From positions 124,001 to 188,000 of the forward strand of contig JABTUV010000007.1 of NCBI GenBank assembly GCA_015075175.1: 64,000 bases of DNA. Direction: 5' to 3'. The position numbers were made by a program, and so were the translations under genes. A model generated the notes under the pieces. The model made no database searches. It worked only from the letters and a program-made list of their open reading frames with translations, and was not told the origin of the DNA. This DNA comes from a bacterium (GTDB taxonomy: Bacteria; Hinthialibacterota; Hinthialibacteria; H5-UNCL2). This document shows positions 37,978 to 46,829 of the stretch, piece after piece (within the stretch, counting starts at the first letter, position 1; each line of letters opens with the position of its first letter).

Positions 37978-40149
37978 CTACAGGGACGGTTGCGGTGCGC
38001 CCGAGAGCGCCGCTTCCACGGCGGGAATCAGGTTGTCGTGCCGGATGTTACCGGTCTGAATCACTTTTCCCTCGCGGTCCAGGAGGTACAGCGTGGGATA
38101 GGCCATGACGCCGTAGTCGGAATAGATGGAGGCGCCAAAATACGGGCCGTCCAGAACCATGGGCCAGGTGACGCTGTAGTTCTTCAGGAACGTCTCCAAG
38201 TTCCTGCGCCCCTCCGCCAGGAGCGCCTCCTGCTGCTGGCGTGAGACGCTGCCGTCGGTCGTGGTGACGATCTTGTGATTGGCCATCGCCGTTTCGCGGG
38301 CGGCGGCATACTTCGCCTTGAAGTCCGGGTCCTTCTGGTCGAGTTGGCAGGTCCAGAGCGAGCCGCTGCGCTCGTGGGCGATGGAGAGGACCATGAAGTC
38401 CCGGTCTTTGAACTTCTCCCAGGCGGCGGCGATGTAGGGCAACTCGCCGCGACACGGCCCGCACCAGGTCCCCATGAAGTCGAGCAGGACCACTTTGCCC
38501 CGGTAATCGGCGAGGTTGACGGTCTTGCCGTCGACCGTGACGCCGGAGAAGGCGGGCGCAGGATGGCCGGCGACAACCTTGGCCGGGCCGCGATTCAGGT
38601 TAAGCGTGAGGGGCCGGATGTTCTGAAGCCGAGCTCCGACCGCGGGCGAGGCGTCGGCCAGGAGCCGGCGGGCCGGCATGGCACGGCCGAGGGCCGAGGT
38701 ACGCGTACCCTTCCCCGCCGGCGCCGCGTCGGTACTGGCCTTGCCCACCAAGGCTTCCTTGACCGCCGCGCGCAGCTTGCCCTCGCCCCGCAGCTCGTTG
38801 TTCTTCTTGATGATCTTGCCGCTGCGATCCAACAGGAACATGGCGGGAATCGACCGGACGTCGTACATCTGGGCGATCTCGGCCTTCCAGTACTTGCCGT
38901 CGTAAATGTGGCGCCAAGTCATGCCGTGGCGGTCGATGAAGGCGCGGAACTCGCGCAGGGCGCGGGCTTCGGCGCCTTTCTTTTGGTCGGCGGTCGCCGA
39001 GCCGGCCTCAATGTTGCGCGCCAACTGCGCATTGGCCACGCGCGCGGCCTGGTCGGTCCGCTCCAGGTTGCACGACAGGAGCGACGCCATCGAATCCAGG
39101 CTGATGCCCACGATGACGAAGTCCTTGTCCTTGAATTCCATCCAGACCGGCGTGACGTTGGGAACCTCGGCCATGCACGGCCCGCACCAGGTGGCCCAGA
39201 AGTCCAACAGCACCACTTTGCCCTTCAGGTCGGCCAGGTTGCAGGGCTTGCCGTCGAGGTCGGTCGCCGTGAACTGGGGAGGCACGTCGCCGACGGCGAC
39301 CTTGGGCAGCTCGGGCCAGACGGGCGGGTCGGTCGGGACGTCGACCGGCTCGACCGTCATGCTGCGGCCGGAGGGACTAATGGACTTGACGGCGTAACTC
39401 TTGCCGTTGAAGTGGAAGGGATCGGAGATTTTCACCGACTGGTCCGTACCCAGCATTTCGGGCATGCGGCGGTCGGTCTCGATCTTGCCGTCGCCGTTGT
39501 AGTCGATCATGATGCCGCCCACGCCGCGCGACTGGGGTTTCTCCATCATGGCGGAAAAGTCGCCGGTGGCGTAGGACTCGGCCAATACGACCATGGCCGA
39601 TTGACCGTCCAGCTCCAGCTTGCCGATCAGCTTGGTGGTAGGATAGTAGAAGAGCTTGTGCTGGTCGGCCTCGGAGCGGTCCGCGCCGAAGAAGCGGTAC
39701 ATGGTGATCCAGTAGGGCAGCTGGAACTCCTCTCCGCCCTCGCTGTAATTGACGGCGAGTTCGAGCGGGAGGCTGTTGGCGAAGCGGTCTTTCTGGCCGG
39801 GCATGGGTTTGCCGTAGGTCGCCCAGGCGCCGTCGCCGTCGTTGGTGAGGTCTTCGTCGTTGTTCTTGTCCACATAAACTTTGGGGGGATTGGCCTCGTC
39901 ATCGAGCGCGACGGTAATAATACTATCCGCGCCGTTGCCCATCTTGACCGCCGCATAGCGGGGTTTGCCCGCGTAAGCAGGTTGCTTGACCAGCGTCTCC
40001 GGCGGCTCGTCGGCGACCGGCACGTTGAAGGGGAAATAGCCACCCATCCCCTCCTTGACACGCTCCAGCTTGACCTCGACCGCCGAGGCGATCATGACCG
40101 AGAGCGCCAGCGCGCCAAGCGCCGCTCCCATTCTTCCCATCGCGTCCAT
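37978..40149 (-). CDS. Exported protein with two TlpA/ResA-type thioredoxin domains
   Basis: This is a redox or thioredoxin-like extracytoplasmic protein of about 723 residues, start ATG at 40149 with AAGGAG, and a signal peptide (MGRMGAALGALALSVMIASA). Residues ~25-280 are a beta-rich domain with Asp/Asn-rich loops, DKNNDEDLTNDGD and DYNGDGKIETD, resembling dockerin/EF-hand calcium loops. The first TlpA domain contains LDFWATWCGPCMAEVP and the second LDFMGTWCGPCRGELP, both with the CGPC redox pair, then VRSIPAMFLLDRSGKI and VMAYPTLYLLDREGKV (cis-Pro loops). Each domain carries a ~60-residue helical insertion after the GISLDS/SIAHER strand. Tandem fusion of two such domains is uncommon. The frame is intact and it stands alone in its transcription unit. 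Confidence 0.85.
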   Translation of the reverse strand: MDAMGRMGAALGALALSVMIASAVEVKLERVKEGMGGYFPFNVPVADEPPETLVKQPAYAGKPRYAAVKMGNGADSIITVALDDEANPPKVYVDKNNDEDLTNDGDGAWATYGKPMPGQKDRFANSLPLELAVNYSEGGEEFQLPYWITMYRFFGADRSEADQHKLFYYPTTKLIGKLELDGQSAMVVLAESYATGDFSAMMEKPQSRGVGGIMIDYNGDGKIETDRRMPEMLGTDQSVKISDPFHFNGKSYAVKSISPSGRSMTVEPVDVPTDPPVWPELPKVAVGDVPPQFTATDLDGKPCNLADLKGKVVLLDFWATWCGPCMAEVPNVTPVWMEFKDKDFVIVGISLDSMASLLSCNLERTDQAARVANAQLARNIEAGSATADQKKGAEARALREFRAFIDRHGMTWRHIYDGKYWKAEIAQMYDVRSIPAMFLLDRSGKIIKKNNELRGEGKLRAAVKEALVGKASTDAAPAGKGTRTSALGRAMPARRLLADASPAVGARLQNIRPLTLNLNRGPAKVVAGHPAPAFSGVTVDGKTVNLADYRGKVVLLDFMGTWCGPCRGELPYIAAAWEKFKDRDFMVLSIAHERSGSLWTCQLDQKDPDFKAKYAAARETAMANHKIVTTTDGSVSRQQQEALLAEGRRNLETFLKNYSVTWPMVLDGPYFGASIYSDYGVMAYPTLYLLDREGKVIQTGNIRHDNLIPAVEAALSGAPQPSL

Positions 40150-40656
40150 GCCTTTTCTCCTTATAATTATTGAGACTCCATGCCGTAATGTTTTTCGCCC
40201 GCAAAGGCGGCCAGTATACTCTCCGAAAGACGAAATCGCAATCGTCTCGTTGGCGCAGTTTTTTCTTTCCCGCCGGGCAACGAAGGGGCGTCCCTTCATT
40301 CCCGCCCACTTACGCTATCCCCGTCATTTCGACCGCGTCCCTGTCATTTCGACCGCGTCCCTGTCATTTCGACCGCGTCCCTGTCATTTCGACCGAAGGG
40401 AGAAATCTTCCAACGTGCACCCGGGCCGCTGTGTCGGGGAGGAAGATTTCTCCCTTCGGTCGAAATGACAGCTGCAGACCGATTGACGGCTGCAGACCGA
40501 TTGACGGCTGCAGACGGATTGACGGCTGCAGACGGATTGACAGCCGCGACGGAGGATTTTCGCCTTACGCCCCGCCTGAAACTGCGCTATCATTTGGACT
40601 TGCATGTTCTGCGCAAGCGCGTTCTAAATGGAGGTACCACCCTGGAGAACGGCGAA
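40150..40656. repeat. Repeat region: TGTCATTTCGACC copy 3 plus an 18-bp tandem repeat
   Basis: At 40318-40375 the unit GTCATTTCGACCGCGTCCCT occurs three times in a row. It is followed by the usual GTCATTTCGACCGAAGGGAG arm and its inverse up to 40470. At 40472-40543 an 18-bp unit, CTGCAGACCGATTGACGG, is repeated four times with minor changes. No gene is supported here; open frames through it are repeat-derived. Confidence 0.85.
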
Positions 40657-41673
40657 ATGACGGCCTTCCCGCTGCGACCCATGGATGTCGGCGACATCCT
40701 GGACAACTCGTTCCGCATCTACCGCGCGCGGTCAAACAATGCTTTCTTCTGGGACTTTTTCCCAGCGTGACGCTCTTGGCGCTAGTCCCGGTGGAATTGA
40801 TGCTGGTGACCAGCAACGCCCGGCAGTTGCCGATTACCGAGGTGCTGGCGGCGGTCGCCCTTTTTATGATCGCCATCTTTTTCTGGCTTTGATCCTCAGT
40901 TCGCTGACCATCGCAGCCCTCACGCATCTGGTATCCGAGCAGTTCCTGGGGCGCACGCTGCGGTTTTCGCATCTTTGCCGGTGATCCGGCGCTGCTTCGT
41001 GCGACTGGTCGCAGCCACGCTGATCCTGATGGCACTCCTGGTGCTGGGCGCGGGGTTTTCTTCGTGGTGGGTTTCGCGTCGTTCTTCTTCGCCTTGCAGC
41101 AGATTCCGCTGCTGTCGCCCGCGAGCGCGGCGCTGCTGCTCGTATGTGTGGCGTCCCTCTCGGCGGCGGTCGGCGCCACCCTCTACATCGTGCTCTCGTT
41201 TCTTCTGGTTTCGCGGGTGGTCGTGATCGAGGACCTGCCGACCTGGCGGCGATCCAGCGCAGCCGGCAGTTGATCATGACGCGCACCGGCCGGGGTTCTT
41301 CAACCATCCGATCCAACGGGCGGGGATGCTGCTGATTATCGTGATGATCATCCAGGGCGTGGTCTCGGGGATCGGCCAGCTGCCGGCGGAGCTGGCCGCC
41401 TTCGAGACCCTGCGGTCGCCGCAGGTCTCGGCGTGGAGCTTCCTTGTGATCGTGGCCACCACGCTGATTCACGTCCTAATCAACGCGCTGGTGACGCCGC
41501 TGTCGCACATCGTGCTGGTGCTGATTTACTACGATTTGCGCATCCGAGCGGAGGGGCTGGACCTGGAGATGATGGCGCGGCGACTCTTGGAGGCGGCGCC
41601 GGCTGAGCGCGCTCCGGTGATGGCCGAGTCCGCCGGCCTGCGACAGCCAGCCGGGGGGTGGAGCGAAACGTGA
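40657..41673 (+). CDS. Polytopic membrane protein, first gene of the MoxR/DUF58 cluster, several frameshifts
   Basis: The start MTAFPLRPMDVGDILDNSFR then IYRAR is the typical beginning of glycerophosphodiester-phosphodiesterase-type/DUF7847-like membrane proteins (xxPxxxGDILDxAFxLYR). Membrane helices then appear across frames: SVTLLALVPVELMLV, EVLAAVALFMIAIFFWL, LALILSSLTIAALTHLVSEQ, TLILMALLVLGAGFF, SAALLLVCVASLSAAVGATL, MLLIIVMIIQGVVSGIGQ, SFLVIVATTLIHVLINALVT. The end is YYDLRIRAEGLDLEMMAR then RLLEA, the common YYDLRxRxEGLDLE signature of that family. At least four indels interrupt it. GGAG precedes the ATG. The stop overlaps the next gene's GTG. Confidence 0.75.
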
Positions 41674-42749
41674 AGCGGGCGGGGAGTCGCCATGCGGCAG
41701 CAAGCAGCCGCAGTCCATATTCGTGCATCGCGGCGGCAAGCAGCCGCAGTCCATACCTGGGGGTGATGCTGGCTTGCCTCTTCCCGCTGGCAACCTGGAG
41801 CCAGCCGGTTCCCGGGCGGGCGGAGGTCGCGGCGCGGTTGGAGGCGGCGTTGACGCGCATCGAGGCCATCGCCCGCACGCCCCGCGAGGCGACCGAGGCC
41901 GGGCGGTTGGGCGCCGCCGACCTGCGCACCGAACTCATCGCCCTCGCGCAACTGGAGGCCCTCTACCTGACCGGCGGACAGTCCGTGGACATGCCAGCCG
42001 AGTGGGGCTGGGATTCGCTATATCTCAATCGCAGCCGTCTGGACTCCGAGCGCCGCATCCAAGTGGCCATTCAGGCGTCGCGACAACTGCGCACCATGCT
42101 GGGGCTGTTTTCCTGGCAAGCGCGGCACGCGGGCGCCGACCTGGGACGCATGGAGCGGATACTGGCGCGCGAGGAGTTTGCCGAGGCGGCCGGCGAGGAG
42201 TCGGCTCTGTCAGCGGTCACGCGGCGGGTGCGGGCATGGCTGGCGGGCTTTTTCTCGCGGTTTCGCCTTGACGCGGACCATCCGACCCTGCGCATGACCT
42301 ACCAATTCGTGTTCATTCTGGCGCTGGTTGGCATCGTTGCCGTGGCGGTGGCTTTGATCTGGCGGTTTTGGGCGCGGCGGAGCCGGCCCGCCGAGGTCGC
42401 CAAGGCTGACGTGCAGGTCGAGCCGCTGCCGGACAGCCGGGAGTTGTCGCGGCGGCGACAAGAGGCGCAACAACAGGGACGCCTGCGGGAGGCACTGCAC
42501 TTCGCCTACCTGGCCTTCGTGGCGGCGCTGTGGGAGCGCGAGATCATGCCCGCGGCCGCCGGTCGCACCAACTGGGAAATCCTGCGGCTGCTGTCGCGCG
42601 AGCGGCGCGGCAGCCCGGCTCTGTTGCGGCTGGAGTCCGTGAATCGGCTCTACGATCGCGTCTGGTACGGCCGGGAGACTTGCCGGGAGGTCGAAGTGCA
42701 CGCCGCGCTGTCCGAGATCGATCTTGCCCTGGGGGAGCTTCTGGCGTGA
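41670..42749 (+). CDS. DUF4129-domain membrane protein
   Basis: The C-terminal half (about 265-360) contains the DUF4129 pattern: GRTNWEILRLLSRERRGSPA and YDRVWYGRETCREVEV. A single membrane helix ([20 protein letters not shown]) precedes it, and a helical N-terminal region lies outside. The GTG at 41670 overlaps the previous stop, but the first ~30 residues (AAASSRSPYSCIAAASSRSP) are encoded by two palindromic repeats. An ATG at 41766 (MLACLFPLATWSQ, signal-peptide-like) may be the original start. The gene is followed by a GTGA overlap into the DUF4350 gene. The cluster is conserved in several phyla with unknown function. Confidence 0.8.
   Translation: MKRAGSRHAAASSRSPYSCIAAASSRSPYLGVMLACLFPLATWSQPVPGRAEVAARLEAALTRIEAIARTPREATEAGRLGAADLRTELIALAQLEALYLTGGQSVDMPAEWGWDSLYLNRSRLDSERRIQVAIQASRQLRTMLGLFSWQARHAGADLGRMERILAREEFAEAAGEESALSAVTRRVRAWLAGFFSRFRLDADHPTLRMTYQFVFILALVGIVAVAVALIWRFWARRSRPAEVAKADVQVEPLPDSRELSRRRQEAQQQGRLREALHFAYLAFVAALWEREIMPAAAGRTNWEILRLLSRERRGSPALLRLESVNRLYDRVWYGRETCREVEVHAALSEIDLALGELLA
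41694..41757. repeat. Two GCGGCRGCAAGCAGCCGCAGTCCATA palindromes inside a coding start
   Basis: Two head-to-tail copies of the GCGGCRGCAAGCWGCCGC family, about 36 bases apart, lie within the 5' end of the DUF4129 frame. They are the same family as 3847-3946. Confidence 0.8.
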
Positions 42750-43941
42750 GAGAGCGCACCCTCGGCCTCGTGGCGTTGGCGATCATCGTGCTCGTGGTCC
42801 TCCTGACCACGTGGTTGCAGGAGCACCAGTTGCGGCGCACCGCCTATGCGCCGGAGCCTTCGACGTTCAACGCCAGCCCGCCCGGCCTAAAGGCGTTTTA
42901 CAGCTACCTGGAGGAGACGGGCCGGCCGGTGGAGCGCTGGACGCGGCCGCTGCGCGATCTCCCCCCCTCGCCGCGCTCGCTGTCCGTCGTCGTCCTGACC
43001 ACCCCCAGCAAGTCTTCGCCGACCGAGAGCGACGGCGATACGTTGGCGGCCTGGATCGCGGCCGGTGGGACGCTCATTTACCTCTTGGACTTCTCCTTTC
43101 CGTTCGGTCCCAGTTCGCTGGACTTGCAACATCGCCTCAACCTGGAGATCCAGTCGCGCTCGTTGACCATGTTCCGGCTGTCGCGCGTGCCCATCACCAG
43201 CGCCAGTCCCACCCTGCCCTACCCGATCCTGGAGGGCGTGCGATCGCTGTCCACGCAGGACAGCGTCAACCTGACGCGGGTCGCGGAGACGGCGGTGACG
43301 CTCTTCGCCGACGAGACCGGGCCGGCGGTGTTGTATCGTCCGCTCGGACAGGGGCAGATTTATCTGGCGCGGTCGTCGGCGTCCATGTCCAACCGGGCCA
43401 TCGGTCGGGGGGACAACCTGGCCTTCTGGCAGCGGGTGATCGACCAGCATCGCGGGGCGGGACGGACGGCGTTTGTCGAGTATTATCACGGGCACGCGGA
43501 AGCGCGGGCGCCCTCGCTGTGGGGACGCGCCGACGTGCACCTGGCGGCCCTGCAAGTGGGGCTTTTGTCGGTGGTGTATCTACTGGCGGTGGGAGGGCGC
43601 TTCGGCGGGCGGCGGCGGCTCCTGGACCAGACGCGGCGATCCAGCCTGGAGTATCTGGAGTCGATGGCGGACCTGTACCAGAGGGCCGGCGCGGAAGAGC
43701 GCGTGCGGCGCGCGGCCCTCGCGCGGCTCGTGACCGGCCCGCAACCAGCTCGGCCTGTCGGAGGCCGGGTTGGCCGAAATCGCCGAGGCTGGCCCGCCGT
43801 TCGGGGCGGCGGCCCGAACACGTGCGGGCGCTGCTGTCCCAACCGGAGAACTTCGATCTCGTCGCCTGGGCGCAGGAGCTCTGCCGCCTGGAGGCCGACA
43901 TGCAGTCCCCCGCCGCGCGCAGCGCGGCGTCTCTAACTTGA
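42746..43941 (+). CDS. DUF4350-domain protein, frameshift near the 3' end
   Basis: A membrane anchor of about 20 residues at the N-terminus (LGLVALAIIVLVVLLTTWL) is followed by a GATase-like DUF4350 domain: FNASPPGLKAFYSYLEETGR, LSVVVLTTPSKSS, TLAAWIAAGGTLIYL, and later FVEYYHGHAEARAPSLWG. A second membrane helix (LSVVYLLAVGGRFGGRRRL) lies at about 280. After RLVTGPQPA the frame must shift twice to reach RRPEHVRALLSQPENFDLVA and the stop at 43941. This family is thought to act with MoxR/DUF58 partners. It is coupled to the DUF4129 gene by GTGA, and moxR follows 15 bases later. Confidence 0.78.
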
Positions 43942-43956
43942 CACCGGGAGGCTACC

Positions 43957-44909
43957 TTGACCTATCAGACCCAGAACCTCTACCAACGCCTGAAGACCGA
44001 AATCGGCCGCGTGATCGTGGGCCAGGACGAGGCCATCGACCAGATTCTCGTCGGGTTCCTGTCCAACGGCCACGTGCTCCTGGAAGGCGTGCCGGGCACG
44101 GCCAAGACGCTCCTGGCCAAGGCGCTGGCCGCCGCCGTCGGGCTTGAATTCAAGCGCATCCAATTCACTCCCGACCTTATGCCGACGGACATCACCGGAA
44201 CCAACGTGTTTGACGCGCATTCGGGCCAGTTTCGCTTCGTGCCCGGCCCGGTGTTCGCCGGCCTCGTCCTGGCCGATGAGATCAACCGCGCCCCCGCCAA
44301 GACCCAGGCCGCACTCCTGGAGGCGATGGAGGAACGGCAAATCTCCGTGGACGGCGTGGTCCATCCCCTGCCCGACCCCTTTTCGTCATCGCCAGCCAGA
44401 ATCCGCTCGAGTTCGAAGGGACCTATCCCTTGCCCGAGGCGCAGATCGACCGCTTCATGCTGAAGGTCGAGATCGACTATCCCAGCAACGCGGAAGAAAC
44501 GGACATTCTGCGCAAACATCACTTGGGTTTTTCCCCCCACGACCTGGCGCGCTCCGGCATCCAGGTGGTCGCGGACCGTGAGACGCTGGCCGAGGTGCAC
44601 CGCGAGATCGTCGCCATCCGGGTGGAGGACAGCCTGCTGGATTACATCGTGCGCATCTTGGAGGCGTCGCGCAAGTCGCCGCACCTGGTGATGGGGGCCA
44701 GTCCGCGGGCGGGGATTCATCTGCTCCTGGGCGGCAAAGCGCTGGCGCGCCTGCGCGAGCGGGATTACATGATCCCCGACGACGTCAAGGCGCTGGCCGC
44801 GCCTGTGCTCCGCCATCGCGTGGTGGTCCGCCCCGAGGCGGAAATCGAGGGGCTTTCGGCCAACCGCGTGGTGGAGAGGATTCTGACACGGGTGGAGGTT
44901 CCCCGCTGA
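43957..44909 (+). CDS. MoxR-family AAA+ ATPase, one frameshift
   Basis: This AAA+ chaperone-like ATPase has about 317 codons. Walker A is GVPGTAKT, Walker [16 protein letters not shown], and the MoxR-specific region [15 protein letters not shown] and [16 protein letters not shown]. Near 44380 the run CCCCTTTTCG should have one more T to give [20 protein letters not shown] (sensor 1 Asn); as read, the frame breaks. The winged C-terminal lid follows ([20 protein letters not shown]). I use the TTG at 43957, which follows GGGAGG by 6 bases. MoxR ATPases typically work with von Willebrand-type partners, here the downstream DUF58 protein. Confidence 0.9.
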
Positions 44910-45444
44910 ACATGTTTTGTGTTCTTTATCTTAATCTTAATCTTAATCTTACTCTTAATCTTACTCTTAATCTTACTCTTAATCTTACTCTTAATCTTAC
45001 TCTTAATCTTACTCTTAATCTTGATCTTGCCATCTGCTCTTAATCTTACTCTTAATCTTGCTCTTAATCTTACTCTTAATCTTACTCTTAATCTCAATCT
45101 TACTCTTGCCTTGCTTCTGAATCTTAATCCTGCTCGTGTTTCCTATCCAAGCGGGATCCAACGCTGGAGAGACATCTCCGCGCATGTCAGAGACGCTACC
45201 GATGCTGACCACGCCCGACTGGCGCGGCTGTGTTTTCAACACGCGATGGGCGCAGTTGATACTTGACGGGATATGATGGCCGTGGCCAGAGAGATTAGGA
45301 GCAGGAGTAAGAGTAAGATTAAGAGTAAAATAAAGAAGATTAGATTAAGATTAAGATTAAATAGAGTAAGATAAATGAGAAGAGCAAAAGAGCAAGACAA
45401 GATTAAGATTAAGATTAAGATTAAGATAAGATTGAGAAACAGCC
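44910..45444. repeat. Two oppositely oriented hexanucleotide tracts between moxR and the DUF58 gene
   Basis: At 44924-45130 the plus strand reads CTTAAT/CTTACT units (pyrimidine-rich). At 45295-45432 it reads AAGATT/AAGAGT/AAGAGC units (purine-rich). The two are therefore inverted with ~165 bases between them and could pair. The spacer contains no recognised gene. Long Leu/Ile-only open frames in the first tract are repeat translation, not genes. Confidence 0.9.
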
Positions 45445-46761
45445 ATGGATTCGTCCAACCACCGTCTCGTCTGGTTGCTCGCCTTTGTGCTGGCGCTCTA
45501 CCTCGGTTCCCTTGACCGTGCCGGTGCTCCTGCCGATTGGGCTGTGGGCCAATCTTGCGCTGTTTCTCCTGTGGACGTGGGACGGACTGCGGGCAGTCGC
45601 GCCCGGGGAGATTGGGCGCGGCGCGCGCACGCGGAAGTGGTCTCGCAGGGGCGAACCGCTGCGGGTGGAACTGGCGCTGGAGAATCCCGGCCCGCGGCGC
45701 GGCATGGCTGCTGGCAATTGACGATCACGCCGAGGAGGTTCGCCGGACCGGACTGGCCGCTGGCCGCCGAGATACTCCTCTGGCTCACGGCCCTGACCTA
45801 CACGCTGGCAACCTACGTGCGCGACCGCTACCGGCTGGGACCGCTGTGGCTGCGCAGCCAGGGACCTTGGGACTGGCGTTCCGCCAGACGACGCTCCCGC
45901 TTTCCACCGAAGTGCAGGTGTATCCGATGGTCAGCGACCTGTCGCGCTTCGACATGCTCTTGTCGCGCACGGCAGGCCAGGAGACGGGTGAAACGCGCGC
46001 GCGCCAGCACTACGAGGGCAGCAATTCGACTTCGCTGCGCGACTACTGGCGTCGGCGATGACCTGCGGCTCATCGAGCTGGAAACACACCGCCCGCCGCA
46101 ACAAGCGCTGATCCTGCGCGAGTTCGAGCCCGAGCGCCGCAAGCACGTCCTCATCATGATCGACGCCGGGCGCATGATGACCAACCGCATTGGAAACCTG
46201 TCGCGGCTGGACTACGCGGTCAACACCGCGGTGCACCTGGCGCGGGTGTGCCTGGAAAAAGGGGATCGCGTGGGGGTGCTGGGTTTCGGGCAGGAGGTAC
46301 GCGTGTATCTGCCGCCGCGCAGCGGCAAGTCGCACCTGGCGCGCGTAGTCACCGAGCTGTCGGGACTGCGGACCGAGCCTTACGAATCGGACTACGTGCG
46401 CGCCTTCGATTACTTCACCCAGCAGAATCATCGCCGCACGCTGGTGTTCCTGTTCACGGAAGTGCTGGATGCCGAGTCGTCGCGCATCCTTCTTTCGCGC
46501 CTGCGGCGGCTGGTGCCGCAGCACCTGCCCTGCTGCGTGACCATCCAGGACAGCGATCTGGCGGCGGCGGCGCGCCGCTTCCCCGAGACGGCCGCGGACG
46601 TCTACCGACAGGTGGTGGCGGCGGACCTGATTACGGAAAAGAAGAAGACGCTGGGCATTCTGGCGCGCAGCGGCGCCTCGGTAGTCCACGTCCCCGCCGA
46701 CCAGCTATGCCTGGCCACGCTGTCGCGATACCTGGAGATCAAACGGCGGGGGATACTGTGA
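45445..46761 (+). CDS. DUF58-domain protein, several frameshifts
   Basis: The start MDSSNHRLVWLLAFVLALYL shows an N-terminal membrane segment. The homologous sequence then uses other frames: PIGLWANLALFLLWTWDG, RGEPLRVELALENPGPR, LPLSTEVQVYPMVSDLSRFD, GSNSTSLRDYWR (in place of the DUF58 core FxxLRxYxxGD). It returns to the first frame with LRLIELETHRPPQQALILRE, KHVLIMIDAGRMMTN (von Willebrand-like D-x-S/G-x-S strand, here DAGRM) and RVGVLGFGQEVRVYLPPRSG. It ends at 46761. Four or more indels are required. It is the partner of the MoxR ATPase just upstream; the role of such pairs is unknown in most bacteria. Confidence 0.8.
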   Translation: MDSSNHRLVWLLAFVLALYLGSLDRAGAPADWAVGQSCAVSPVDVGRTAGSRARGDWARRAHAEVVSQGRTAAGGTGAGESRPAARHGCWQLTITPRRFAGPDWPLAAEILLWLTALTYTLATYVRDRYRLGPLWLRSQGPWDWRSARRRSRFPPKCRCIRWSATCRASTCSCRARQARRRVKRARASTTRAAIRLRCATTGVGDDLRLIELETHRPPQQALILREFEPERRKHVLIMIDAGRMMTNRIGNLSRLDYAVNTAVHLARVCLEKGDRVGVLGFGQEVRVYLPPRSGKSHLARVVTELSGLRTEPYESDYVRAFDYFTQQNHRRTLVFLFTEVLDAESSRILLSRLRRLVPQHLPCCVTIQDSDLAAAARRFPETAADVYRQVVAADLITEKKKTLGILARSGASVVHVPADQLCLATLSRYLEIKRRGIL

Positions 46762-46779
46762 GGCGGCGCGCGGCTTCGT

Positions 46780-46829
46780 AATCGTCATCTCAATCGTGCT
46801 CGATGACGAGCACGATTGAGATTACGATT
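46780..46829. terminator. 23-base inverted repeat between convergent genes
   Basis: AATCGTCATCTCAATCGTGC(TCG) is answered after a 4-base ATGA loop by CGAGCACGATTGAGATTACG(ATT), with 22 of 23 positions pairing. It lies exactly where the DUF58 gene (+) and the SpoIIM-type gene (-) converge; the right arm includes the latter's stop codon. No T-run follows, so it may act as a bidirectional stem rather than a classical intrinsic terminator. Similar words occur at 33243-33290. Confidence 0.65.

Noticed and set aside
44919-45266. A protein made almost only of Leu and Ile
   Set aside because: It is direct translation of a hexanucleotide tract; no ribosome site or homology-like sequence is present.
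33296-45432. CRISPR array
   Set aside because: The repeated units are 6-18 bases with no unique spacers of constant length, and there are no cas genes. They are simple-sequence or palindromic repeats.
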